Below are positions 25,748 through 37,700 of a DNA stretch of 64,000 bases, piece by piece (position 1 is the stretch's first letter; every line of letters begins with the position of its first letter). The notes below the pieces were generated by a model that saw only the letters and a list, made by a program, of their open reading frames with translations, searched no databases and was not told the DNA's origin. The DNA is from Neodiprion pinetum (taxonomy: Eukaryota; Arthropoda; Insecta; Hymenoptera; Diprionidae). The stretch is from positions 19,890,519-19,954,518 of the forward strand of contig NC_060236.1 in assembly GCF_021155775.2 (NCBI RefSeq), written 5' to 3'. The position numbers were made by a program, and so were the translations under genes.

Positions 25748-28700
25748 GTAAGAAAACATCACATGTTCATCGTTTTAGCAGTTCAGATCACAACAGTCGA
25801 GAATTTTACCTTGTACGACGATCCGGAGTCTGATGTCATAAAATCGAAAACCTGGATTATTGCAGCCATTTTCGAAATAAAAACTTGAAAAAAAAAAAAA
25901 AAAACAATCAGTGGCTTCGCGATCATTCTGGTAGTGACTTCAAGCCCGATAATTATTATTAGTTCACTAGTAAAAATGAGTGCGAGTGTTCCAATTTTGT
26001 AAGATATGAATAGATACGAGAGTACAAATATTTCAAGTAAATGTGTCGCATCTTTTTACTGTAGTTTCTAAAATATTTCGGCATATAGATATATTTGTTG
26101 TAAATTTAATACGTCGTACAATTGTTTTTGCTTCATCTTCACCGTAGATTTCAATTCCTTTTTTCACTCTAGACGTTTGGTCAATAAGTCATGAAATCGC
26201 GTCGAGTATTGAATTTTTAGTAATAGATCGGAATATTATTTTTTGGGTTTATATATAATATTAAATAGTTCTTATTTATACAGAGTGACTTGCTAACAAC
26301 TGAATGGTTTAGTGCGCATGCGTTAAAATTCGAAAATAAGAGCAGTTGTTTCATCAGGGTGACCAACATTCGTAAATTTAGGTGACAGAACACCGCGAAG
26401 TACGTAACCTCAAAAATTTTGACATCTTTCGGTCATCTGAATTTATGAATATTGGTCGCCCTGACAAAACAACTGCTCTTACTCTCGTTAGTAAGATTTA
26501 AATAATTGATCTCCATTGTTATGTGCTTCGTGGATCAAGTCTTGGATCTGTATCATGAATTGGTTAGTCTTTGTCTTGTTCTTTATTGCGTTCAATAGAC
26601 TTGGGCACTTGATAAGAATTCTCGTATCACGGTATTCGTTGGTGATTGCAACTTCTACAGCCATGCGTATAACACATATACTTCGCCTTTAGCTGGACCA
26701 CTAATTCTTGTATGATGAATCTCGTTATCTGGTCTTGCTCTTCAACGGTAACAAAGGGTGAGACTAAGCCAATTATTCTCTCCGTGCTTATGTGTAGATG
26801 TTATTTTGCAATTGATCTTACGGTACGCTGTTATTGGATTAAGTTCGTTTAGTTGTTCTCACGGATTGGTGGTTATATTGAGTATCCACGGCAGGTTTTG
26901 AGGATGCGGTTTTCTTTCTGTAATTTGGGGTAATTCAATCGCTAATTCATCAAAGTACCTGTTTATTCTTCTGCAGAAGATTAGGCGTGGACGGGATGTT
27001 TTCGGATTTTTCGAGTCTAATCTTGAAGCTAGTATGTTGTCGAACGTTGAGTTTTTATTGGGCAACATTCCCTATTTTCATGAATTTCATAAAATAGTTC
27101 TTTTAAATTGAGGTCAACAATAATGTAGAATTATCATTTTCATTATCACCACTATTTCCTACATTGTCAATATTACCACCATTACTACTATCACCGGCGT
27201 TACCACTTTTCTACCATAACTACCATGCCTACTATAAGGGGCCGTCTATTTATTACGTAAGGCAATTTTTGCCCATCCCCCTCCCTCCCCGTTCAGTAAG
27301 AAATCGTAACACCTAGGAAGCACCCCCCCCCCACCTCAAAACATCTTACGTAAAACATGGACGGCCCCTAACCACGATAGACAACATAACCACTATAACT
27401 GATATTTTCACTATAGTCACTAATCCATTATTGCCACTATTAATACTTCTACAACTATCACAACTATTTCACTATTATCATTATCGCCACTATTCCATTA
27501 TTATCACTAGTGCGACTTTTGCAACTGTCAGCGCTATAACTACTATTTAACTATTGTAACTGTCAGCGCTATAACTACTATTTAACTATTGTGACTATTG
27601 CTACTATTACCAATACTACTAATCATATTTCTATTAAAAAAATTTCACTCGAAATTCTCATATTAATGCGTTAACACAGAGTTTGAAGAAAATGGTACAA
27701 TCGCGAATTCTTCATCGCGTACTTATCACTTTGAGATAATTTCAAACCCCCAGATTACAATGAGAATCAAAATTTGAACAACGCATAGCCGCAAAAGCGT
27801 TCTCTCGCAAATGTTCAATGTGAAGTTTCGCTTCCCTTGCCCCAGAAAATTCGCCTTAAAATTAGTAACAAGCCTTCGATTATAACAAACCTCAGACCAT
27901 ATACCGTGTTGAATGAATTCTAGCAGAGGATAATTCGGCGATAATGAACGAGCTACCTCGTTCGCACTGCGCTATAATTGCATCAATTTTCATAAGCTGG
28001 GAGAAATTCCTCGTAGCTTATTGATGGACACACAACAACCAGTCTTACGGTATCTGAGCAGTCGGATCGATTCCTGTCCTTTGCGGTCTGTCGAATTCTT
28101 CCCCTTTTCATCGGGATTTAGGGATTACACACAACATTCTCACCAATATATATCATTTTAATTTTATCAATTGATAATGGATTCAATAGTTTATAATGCC
28201 TTATGCCTTGAGATTACGTGAAATTCTCCATTCATTAATCGTCAGGCTACCTTAATGCAAAGGCCTCGAAGTCCCTTGTTGAATTGGATGAATTAAGTTG
28301 TAATGGTGAAAAATGTCAATGCGATCAGAATGGAAAAGACCAGAGATAGGAGAAGAAAACAACCGGAGTCGATTATAACCAAATAAAAATATGAAAGCAC
28401 GATATATTTTATACGCATATACAGAAATATAGACATATTATAGTTTTACTGATGACTAAGGTCTTCTTTCTTTTTATTTCTTTTTTGTTATTTTAATCTT
28501 GTTGTTGAGCGAGGGTGACCGGACGGTCAGTCCTGCTGGACCATTGTGCCCGGGCCCGTTAGGCACCCTAGAATGTTGGAAACGACGTGAGGTCAGCCAG
28601 TTTAGCGATCTGAAGCAGCCTGTCCACCCGTGTTTCCTCGATATTCTCCCCGCCGACGTGGCTGACCCCAAGGGCTTGTTTCATGTGCCCTCCAGTCCGC

Positions 28701-31700
28701 CACACCACACGATCAGGTTGAGGAAGTCTCCTGCTCCTCTCCGCATCTCAGGCAATGGGACTCCGTACTGAGTCCGAGGTGCATCAGGTGCTCACTCGTG
28801 TACCAGTGCCCGGTAACAAGACCCATCACGGTTCTCAGTTGCGTCCTGTCTAGATTAGTGAGCGTGGCTCCTAAAGCGTGCGATGGCTCTTGGAACGGGG
28901 ACATTTGTGTGAGCCATGCGGCTCTCCGTCCAGTTCCTGGATAGGTACACTTGGGGACAATGAATCTGAGACGGCTAATTTTTTACACTAGACAATTATG
29001 TTGGCGACACAGAGAAACCTACAGCGCCATGGTCGGCCGAGAGCGAAACAAACTCAATCTCAATAAACATAACATAACCCATGACCGTCGAATCTAACCT
29101 TAGAATACGTGTCCAATAAGTCATTACCACTGGAGTATTCTAAGGTTAGATTCGACGGTCATGGGTTATGTTACGTTTATTGAGGTTGAGTTTGTTTCAT
29201 GCTCGGTCGACTATGGCACTGTAGGTTTCTCTGTGTCGCCAACATAACTGTCTAGTGTGAAAAATGAGCCATCTCAGGTTCATTGTCCCCAAGTGTACCT
29301 TACGTACCCCGGATATATGTCAGTGATGCAGCCCTCATCGCTTGCCCAGCGTGAAGTGCCCTTCGTGACTAGTTTGTATGCCAGCTCCTTGCCATGGATA
29401 CCACTATGTACCAGCACCCATATAAAGCTCACGTGATTGGCCTACGCCAGCCGTGTTAGCAGTATGACGCATTCCCGTGCCAGTACTGGCCTTATGATTT
29501 AAGCATCCAAGGAACTGATTGCAGCCCGACTATCGCTACAAATGTTTATGTGCTTGTCTTTGTAACCTCTGCTCAGGATATACCTGGCACAGGCTAGTAA
29601 AGCATACACTTCGGCTTTAGCGATGAAGCCGTGGGTCCCAGGGAGAGCGAAATGCTCCATGTCGACGATCAAGGCGTCAAGGAGACTCACGTCTCGTCGT
29701 CCGCCCGCAGACTTTCGATCTCGACTTCTGGCTTCATTTCCATCGAGCTGGTCTCCGTGGATGCCACGTCGTCATGCTCTTTTCTTGAATCTAAGTTTTC
29801 CGGTCCCAAATCCATGAGGGTCCCACGACTAAAAAGGGAAGGAACGTTCCACCCCCTAGGGCCTTCCCTGGTCGTTCTCCTATCCGCCACCTGGAGTCGC
29901 GCTCGATCAGCGTTCAACCTGTATCCCTCACTCCGTACAGGGCTTGGGGTCCGAGTATTTTAATCAGCTTGAAAATTCTTCGACCTGTGGAATAATTTTG
30001 ATTTATTTTTTGATCCGTGTTACAGGCAGAGCAGGACGCACAGCGTCGGCTTTCCGACGCGTACGTCGCTTTTACCGGAACCACCGCCGGCCGGAAACGT
30101 TGGAGCACCGCCGATACCGCGTCGCCATTCCGCAACCCCTGCGGTAGGTGATAAAAATTTATGTGTTCAGTTAAGAGCGAAAATCAACCATGTGTATAAC
30201 AATTTTGCAGCACTGATAGACATGGCGGAACAAGAACCAATGCAATGAAAAAAGACGTTCATTACAGTTGTGTGTTAAAAAAAAATGCTGCTCGTAAGTC
30301 ATCGCATTGTAAGTTTGACGTATATGATATCGTTGGGTCTTTTTCAACAAAATATTTTAATCAATCACACGAATGTAGGTACCTATACCGTTCGGAAAAG
30401 AGTACAGATACAAACCAATTTTTGAGTTGACAAAATCTGTACGATTCATTATGGGTCAATAAGATTTTTGAAAAAATGAAATCAATTGGAATGGGTAATA
30501 TAAAGTTACCGTAGTGATTTTTGAAAAATTTTGGACGCTTATTTTGGTATTATGATACTTTTGAAATAAGTATTCCATGGTTTCTGTTACAAATAAAAAT
30601 TAAGCTTTCTAAACTAAGACGTAACGAATTTTGAAATTTGTTTACTTAAACACGAGTTTTGTTTTTTTTTTTTGTTCCAACAATTTTAGCACTAACACTG
30701 ATCAAAAAGGTTTGTTTTGGAACTTTGATACGTGTTCGCGTTTTTAGCTAATTTTTGATTTTCTTGCTTCCGGGAATCATCGAAAATGTATTTGAATCAG
30801 CCTCCGCAACGCATCGTGAAACTCCGTTTCCACTTTCCGTGCAGTTTGTTTGTTCCTCCGTTCGTTTGCTTTCGGACTCCTTGTTCATTAATTTACCTTA
30901 AAAGCCGCAACAGACGGATATTCTTGGTGAGATCAGTTGATGAGGGCCGGACTTCTGTGGTTCATGGTCGTATTTCGAGTCTCGTTAGCTTCGAGGCGAG
31001 GCTTTTAGTAGTTGCAAATCTCCGTGTTGGACTCGACAAATTTCTAGTTCTCATTCGAAGGGCTAATGTGGTCAGTCCTCAGGTTGAACCGTTACCTTCG
31101 AATCGTTGAAACATAATTAGAATTGTCCTACAAGTTTTCGTTAAAAGTACGCTAGACGTAAAAACAAAAGATTGACGAAATGAAACATAAAAAATCAATC
31201 ACAGGCCCTAAAATTTTCGGTTGAAATGTAAAAAAAGTTCTAGTGCTGTTCTCTGAGACGCTTTGGAAAAAATATTTCATTCGAATTCAATTTTAAAATT
31301 GCTGAATGTTTCATCGAAACGTAGCATTCAGTAGCTTCTATGATTTGGACTTTTCATTATTGTGTAACTTGACTTCAACTGTTGAAGTTAAATCTTATGC
31401 ACTCATCTCAGCATCCGCAGAACTTTAGAACCATTTCAATTCCGATTCGATTACAAAACTTTTAAACGTAACAATCAAAACTTAGCGTTCATCACTTTTT
31501 TTATGATGAGAAATCTACACACACTCACAAATAATTACGTAATTGGATAACATGTTTCATTACAATGCAAGAATGAGATTGTTATACTTTAAGTTCAGAA
31601 TCCGCAGAAGTGGGAAACTTGTCTAATTTAAAATTTTTTTTGAAGATTGAATCCAAATTTTGTGTACAGTAGTAATTTTTCGTGACGAGGAAGTTCAGCC

Positions 31701-34700
31701 GTAAGGGCATTATTGGGTAGTTGAGTTAACGTGTCGTCATAATGCAAAAATAAAACCTAGTTCATTGACGTGCGATTAGAATTTATAAAAAACGTGAATT
31801 TTGTTTCGATCGAAAAGTTTTCCAAGACTTTTCTTTCAAGGTTTTGTGTACACAATAAAATATGAACTTAATTCAAGTCCATACGCTGTCACAATGCGGA
31901 GAATAGTTTTTGTGCTTTGTATTAATAATACCGTACATGGGCAAGTTGACATCGTTGAGACATTCGAATTATTTGAGGCACACAGTTGAAACTTGGTTAA
32001 TTCGATTAGCTGCTCGAAGATTTGCTGTTCTTTTTGAAGGGCTGAAATTCGGGTTCACAAAGTGCTGAGGCTTTATTCAACCCGGTATTTCGGGAGTGAT
32101 CGAGTCGCTCGTCGAGGTCTAGGTGGAAGTAAAACCCTTCGGATCGTGACCAGAACGCACTAACACCGGGTAAAATTCTGTCGACGGTGAGGCGGAACAC
32201 GGCCGCTATTCGAGGAACAAGAGCGATTTTCGATAATTTTGCTGACAAGTAAAGTTCCCACCCTCCTGCCTTCGGAGCGTGGAATGGGGGCGGAAAGGAG
32301 GGAAGGAGAACTTGACACTTAGTAGAGTTAAATGGTTTGCCCGAAACTTTTCGTCGACGGGAAGCTCCGGCAAGTTTCTACGTAGTTAACAGGGCTGCTT
32401 TGCCAAGAATTAACACTGTTCGTCAATTTTATCACCCGATGGTCATACACGGATTATTTCTTGAATTATTATATTTTTGAACTACGGAAATAGCTTGAAA
32501 AATACAAAGATATGTAATACTGGGATTATGAAGATAAGAATTAAATATTAATGATTCATTTTAAATCCCTTCAAAGTTGATAATTTAGTACATTTATTCG
32601 ACTTCACTTTTCAATGGCTCATTATTTTATTCAGAGGACTATTTTCTTTTTTCAGCAGTCAATTTGATATGACGTTTTCTTTTCGACATGGTTATCAAAA
32701 TCAGTGCTATGTTGTAAAATTGAATTGACTTAGCGATTTTAATATGATGAAAAAGAAAACTATTTCAGTCAATTTTTTAGAAAACAATCTTCTGAATCAA
32801 AAGAGCCAACGTAGTGTGAAATAGAACAAACTCAATAGAAGTTTGAAGAAAAGCATTTCGATATCGATTTTTCATTTAAAATTGCTGTATAGTGACAAAA
32901 AATACAGTAAATTTATTCGATTTGACTCTGTAATATGTCTCTTGTTGTAACGATAACCGTTTTTCAGAAGATGACTAGAACGAATCTTTTTCGTTTTCAT
33001 GGCAATAGTGAATTTAATATCGCTGTTTCTTAATAAAAATTAATATCAGTGCAGTCTTGAAAAATTGTATATTTGCCTATGCCAACATAATGAAAACAAG
33101 TGTCTTGGTAGGGATGTATAAAACATCGTTCGCCAAAAAATAAGGTAAACATTCATAATCCAAAATTCAATAATTTTTCGACCGTTTTATACCGATTTGA
33201 AATGAACAATCAATATCGAGGCTCTCATTTATTACTTTTATTTTTTTCTATTCTTCTGACATACTTAAAAAAATATTGTTATCTTACGGATATGTAAATT
33301 TTATATATTCACAATGTCTGAGTATCTCGTAATGAAATAAGGGATCAAATATCGATTCTTGAGTCACTTGCAGCCCGCCTTAAAGTCAGTGAATCGGATT
33401 TCCGCAAATGCGATTTGACTTCTGCTTCTACTTCTACTTCTACTTCGTTTTTTATTTCCATTTCAGGCTTTTTGTCCAACCCATCAGCAGCCAGTGTGTC
33501 AGCCACAACAATCAGACACTCAGAATTCCACTTTACACCGGCACTACAACCACTTTAACACAAGGTCACTCAATTTATACTCACATTTATACTCACAACA
33601 AATTTCACCCATTTTCTGTCGTTTTTTCTGCATCGAAAAACCTGATTAGGCTGAAAGCTATGTTTACCTTTGTGTGAAACTTTTTCGACACTGGGGAAGC
33701 AAATAAATTACACCTCCCTATAAGTCCAATAAATTTTTTTGCAACAAATTATCACTCGATTCGCAGGCAGTAGAATCTATACGGTTATATTGTTTTGAAC
33801 AATTTGAAAGAGTCGAAAAGAGAGGAGGGAACAATATTTGAAATGGGCATACATTGATCTGCTATACATTGGAAATGATGAGTAGATGAACCCCTTACAC
33901 CTTAAAAATAAGCCATGTATAACAGTGAAATGCCTGTGACCTGAAAATTTGCGAATTGAGGGAGAAATTTGTTGCCTTATTGCGCTTATTGAGTTGACAA
34001 AGAATGAAGAGCGTTCCAGTAATTCAAGGATGAAGTCCGGTGAAATTACAAATTCCTGCAAGTGCCTGTCTCTTTACAAGTATCGCTTGAGGAAACCCGC
34101 GACGATGAAACCTTGCAACTAAATTCTTTCTCAACTCTATCTGAGAAATTTTCGGCAACAATATCACAAAGGCGAATGAGCTAAAAATTAGTAGTTCGTT
34201 GAAAGACGCTGAAATTTCACCGAGCAGTTCCGCAACTGGATGAAAAATTGGATATTAAGACAATTTCATAAAGCACGTAGGATCACGAACACGACGATTA
34301 TTAATAGATCCTCGATCATTTAGCGATCGAGAAAACAAGTAATTGAAACTCTCAGCTTTTCCGACAGATTCTAACTATATCAATATAATTTCATTGAATA
34401 AGCCTAAGTCTGGTTCGATCCATTTTCGTCAACATGTTTCTGAATATTGGTTTAAATAACGTCTGTGACCGTGAAAAATTCCTCATCTTTTTCAAAAAGT
34501 CCTTGTCGTCAAAAATTTTTGCAAAAAAATTTGAGACAATCACAGAGTTATTCGAGTTGCATAAAAAATAAAAGCTGTCACCTGAGTTGCAGTCTCATGA
34601 TTAACTATCATATTACGTCACTCAGTTGTAAAAAACAAAGTTGAAATAAAATCAAGTTATAACGCACCAAAATTATTTCTGTAATCAAATTTTTCCACAT

Positions 34701-37700
34701 CGTCAACCTATTTTCATTTAAAATTCATCCGAATATTGCAAGCTGCGAATCGTTGGCATAATTTGATGGTTCGTTATAATTGGATCGTACATTTGGATAG
34801 CAATTCCTTTCGTTTTCTATGCAACTAGGATCGTAATAAGTTTGAATTTTTATATGCGAATAGTGAAGTTCAGTGAGGAGTTTATTTTGTAAAAATTTTA
34901 TTTAGGGATTATACTGACTAAAGTCGATCCAACCATGCAAGAAAATACTTTGTTCATGAAACTTTGTTCGGTGTAGTCGAATCTACGTGTGAATTGAATA
35001 CCGGGATTTGCGGGTCCGGGATTTTTCACTTTTTTTAATCGCGTATTTTGGAAAGTCACCTTCGAGTTCAGTTGAGAAATGTTTCTAAATTTTTTAAACA
35101 ACGAGAATCGCGAGAGTTACTCACAATTTTTTGTTGAACCATCGAATGACAATGTCACAATAACACTCGAGCACTTATAACTTTTAATATTTTTGAGAAT
35201 GTCGTGAATAAATTTTTTTTTTTTTTTTTTATGGGAACGAACGTTGCATTGTTACATATTATCTACCACTTTCGATGACGAAGTGAAAGAAAAAATTTCT
35301 TCCGTTTGTCCCGCAGGTGGCGCCACCGCCGATCCCGCTCCGAGCCCCGGCGATTCCGAAGCGATGCAAAAACGAGCGTCCAATACCGTTGCAAGTCCAG
35401 CTCCCGGCAATCCCGCGGCGTTCGAATCCTGACCGTAAACCGGCGGCGCAATTCGGGCAGCCAAAGGCGGACCCAACGCCGCCAAAACCCGAACCAAGAC
35501 CGACGGCAGCGAAGAGCAGTGGCGCTGTGAGTCCGTGGCAGCAGCGTCAGGAGGAACGGAATCTGATCGAGCTTGACAAGGCGTCACGTGACCTCGATAA
35601 GCGGCTGCAGGAGCGAACCGGTGAGCTTGGAAAGCACGCCGGCGTCGAGCGATTGAAGTTCGAGGAGCTTCAGCGAGCGGCGCGTGATCTGGAGCGCAGG
35701 CTGCACGAGAAGCCGCTTCCGGTTCCGGCCGAGCCGCCGGAAGTACCGGAGCGCGCGAAGTTTGAAGATCAGCTAAAGTCCCGGTACGATTCGGACATGG
35801 AGAAGGCGAGGAACATGCTTCAGAACAGCTTCGGCAAGCGGGAAAAGACCAACGGCGAGAAACTCGAGAAACTTCCGAAGGCCACGCAGACCAACATCCC
35901 ACCACCGCTCAGCGCCATCGTTCAGAGCCCCGTTCCTAAGCCCATAAGCGTTCGCCAGGACAGCAATGTGTCCTCGGACAGCTTCAGTCAGACCAGTTCG
36001 CCCAGCTACACCAGCAAGACCATGGAGGCACCGCTTTTGCCCCATAAACACGCCAACGGGAAAGTACCAGGTGTGTTCAAAAGGGTTCTCGATTCCAAGA
36101 GACATATCCGTTTCTTAGAGATTTACCCGCTTTGGGTCTTGTGCAGTTTTTTTAACGATTTCAACTCCAAAAATCTCACGCAGGACATCAAATTTGAAAA
36201 TGGATGAGATTTTGAAGGGTTCCGAAAGATTTCAAGTGATTCAGAAACATTCGATAAGTTACCAAGTAATTTGACAAGAATCGATGAGGCTTGATCATGT
36301 ACTTACGTGATTTCGAATGTTTCAAAGAGTCTTGAGGTGTTTTGAGGAGAATTCATGTAGTTCGAACAATATTTCACTTGTTTTCGTAAGTTTAAAAAAG
36401 TTTTCAGGTCGTTTAACAAGTATTTATGAAGCTCGAATAAGATATTACGAGTATTTCAAAAATTTCATAATGTTCTGTAGAAAATTTATGGAGTTTAATC
36501 GAGATTTTTCATGATTTTGAAACGATACAAAAGTTTCAAAGTGAGTTGAAAAGAAATCATGGTGTTTAAATAAGATCATACGTGATTACAAAAGGTTCTC
36601 AAAGTTGTGTCCTCACTTTTTGAAATAATTCATGGATATTTTATTCAAACATATTGGAAATAATTAATTTTTCACCAATATACTTTTCCCACTCTGTTAA
36701 TCAATTGTTGTTGCCTGTTTTTAGGACGAGCACTTGTACCAGAGCCAGAGAATCCGCCAGGAAGTCCGATCACAAAGTCGATGAGCACGCCGGCCAGTCT
36801 GCAAACAATCGTGCGATTTCACAACGGAAGCAACATGTCGCTTCATCACAGAGTGAGTAAATTCCAATAATAAAATCCGGTCCTTTTACAGACTGCTATT
36901 TCTTGAAGGATAAATACAGAATTAGAAACGTTCTCCTGCCATCTTGTTCGCTTGTATTTTCTGATACAGCGACAATCATCACGGACTGTTATTTATGGTA
37001 GGTTCTATTACGGTATCGATTTCCAACCGCGGTACCTACTTGTCAGTCGGTGGCAACTTCAGTTTTACATTCGGAAAGCCTCGTATATTGTTTCCATGAG
37101 AGAGAGATTAATCGTTGTGAACGTCGGGTGAATTGTGTAAGCCAATTATGGTGGCACGTAGAGTAACAAAGTGTATGAAACTTTACGATATCATTTACGT
37201 GCATACTATAAAAAGCGTTATGTTTGCGCGTTATCTCAAGATTGAGACGAATTCGAACATAGGCTTCTGAATTATCTCTGTAATATTATATGGAACACAA
37301 TCTGAAGTAACCATTTTAAGGAGTTAAGTGAAAATGAAGTGAAACTTACTTTCAACGGTGTACTTGTTAAAATCGCAAATTACTTCTGACTACAAGCGCT
37401 CAGATGCAAGGCTGTACGGTTAACCGGTTTAACCGGTCAGAACGGCTAACTTTATTAATTAGACGATGGCTTAATTCGTTTCCTAGCTCGTTACTCAGAT
37501 ATCGCGTAGAATCGTTCGAATTCGTTTCAAATCACGCAGGAATTGCCGCAAATCAGTGAAGAACCGCTCAAAACTGTTTCAAATTCAATGAAACTAGTTT
37601 GAAATCATTTCTAATCAGTGTGAAATCGCTTTGAAATCATTTAGAAATTATTTAGAACCTTCCGAATTAATTGGAGACTACTTAAAAATCGCTTAAAACT

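Larger units (their letters stand above)
25748..30025 (+). other. Corin intron between coding exons 1 and 2
   Basis: A GT-AG intron of 4278 bases. It carries a small foldback MITE (26337-26481), an ACT/ACC-rich array with a Harbinger-like MITE inside (27100-27630) and a dead LINE with a foldback inserted (28480-29930). No further exon was seen. Confidence 0.8.

Noticed and set aside
35252..35905. 217-codon minus-strand frame
   Set aside because: It is the antisense shadow of Corin exon 3, which has phase-consistent splice sites on the + strand.
36071..36207. Read-through of exon 3 to a stop, giving a soluble cytoplasmic isoform
   Set aside because: The extension has no conserved feature and the donor at 36071 is in phase with exon 4, so it is treated as intron.
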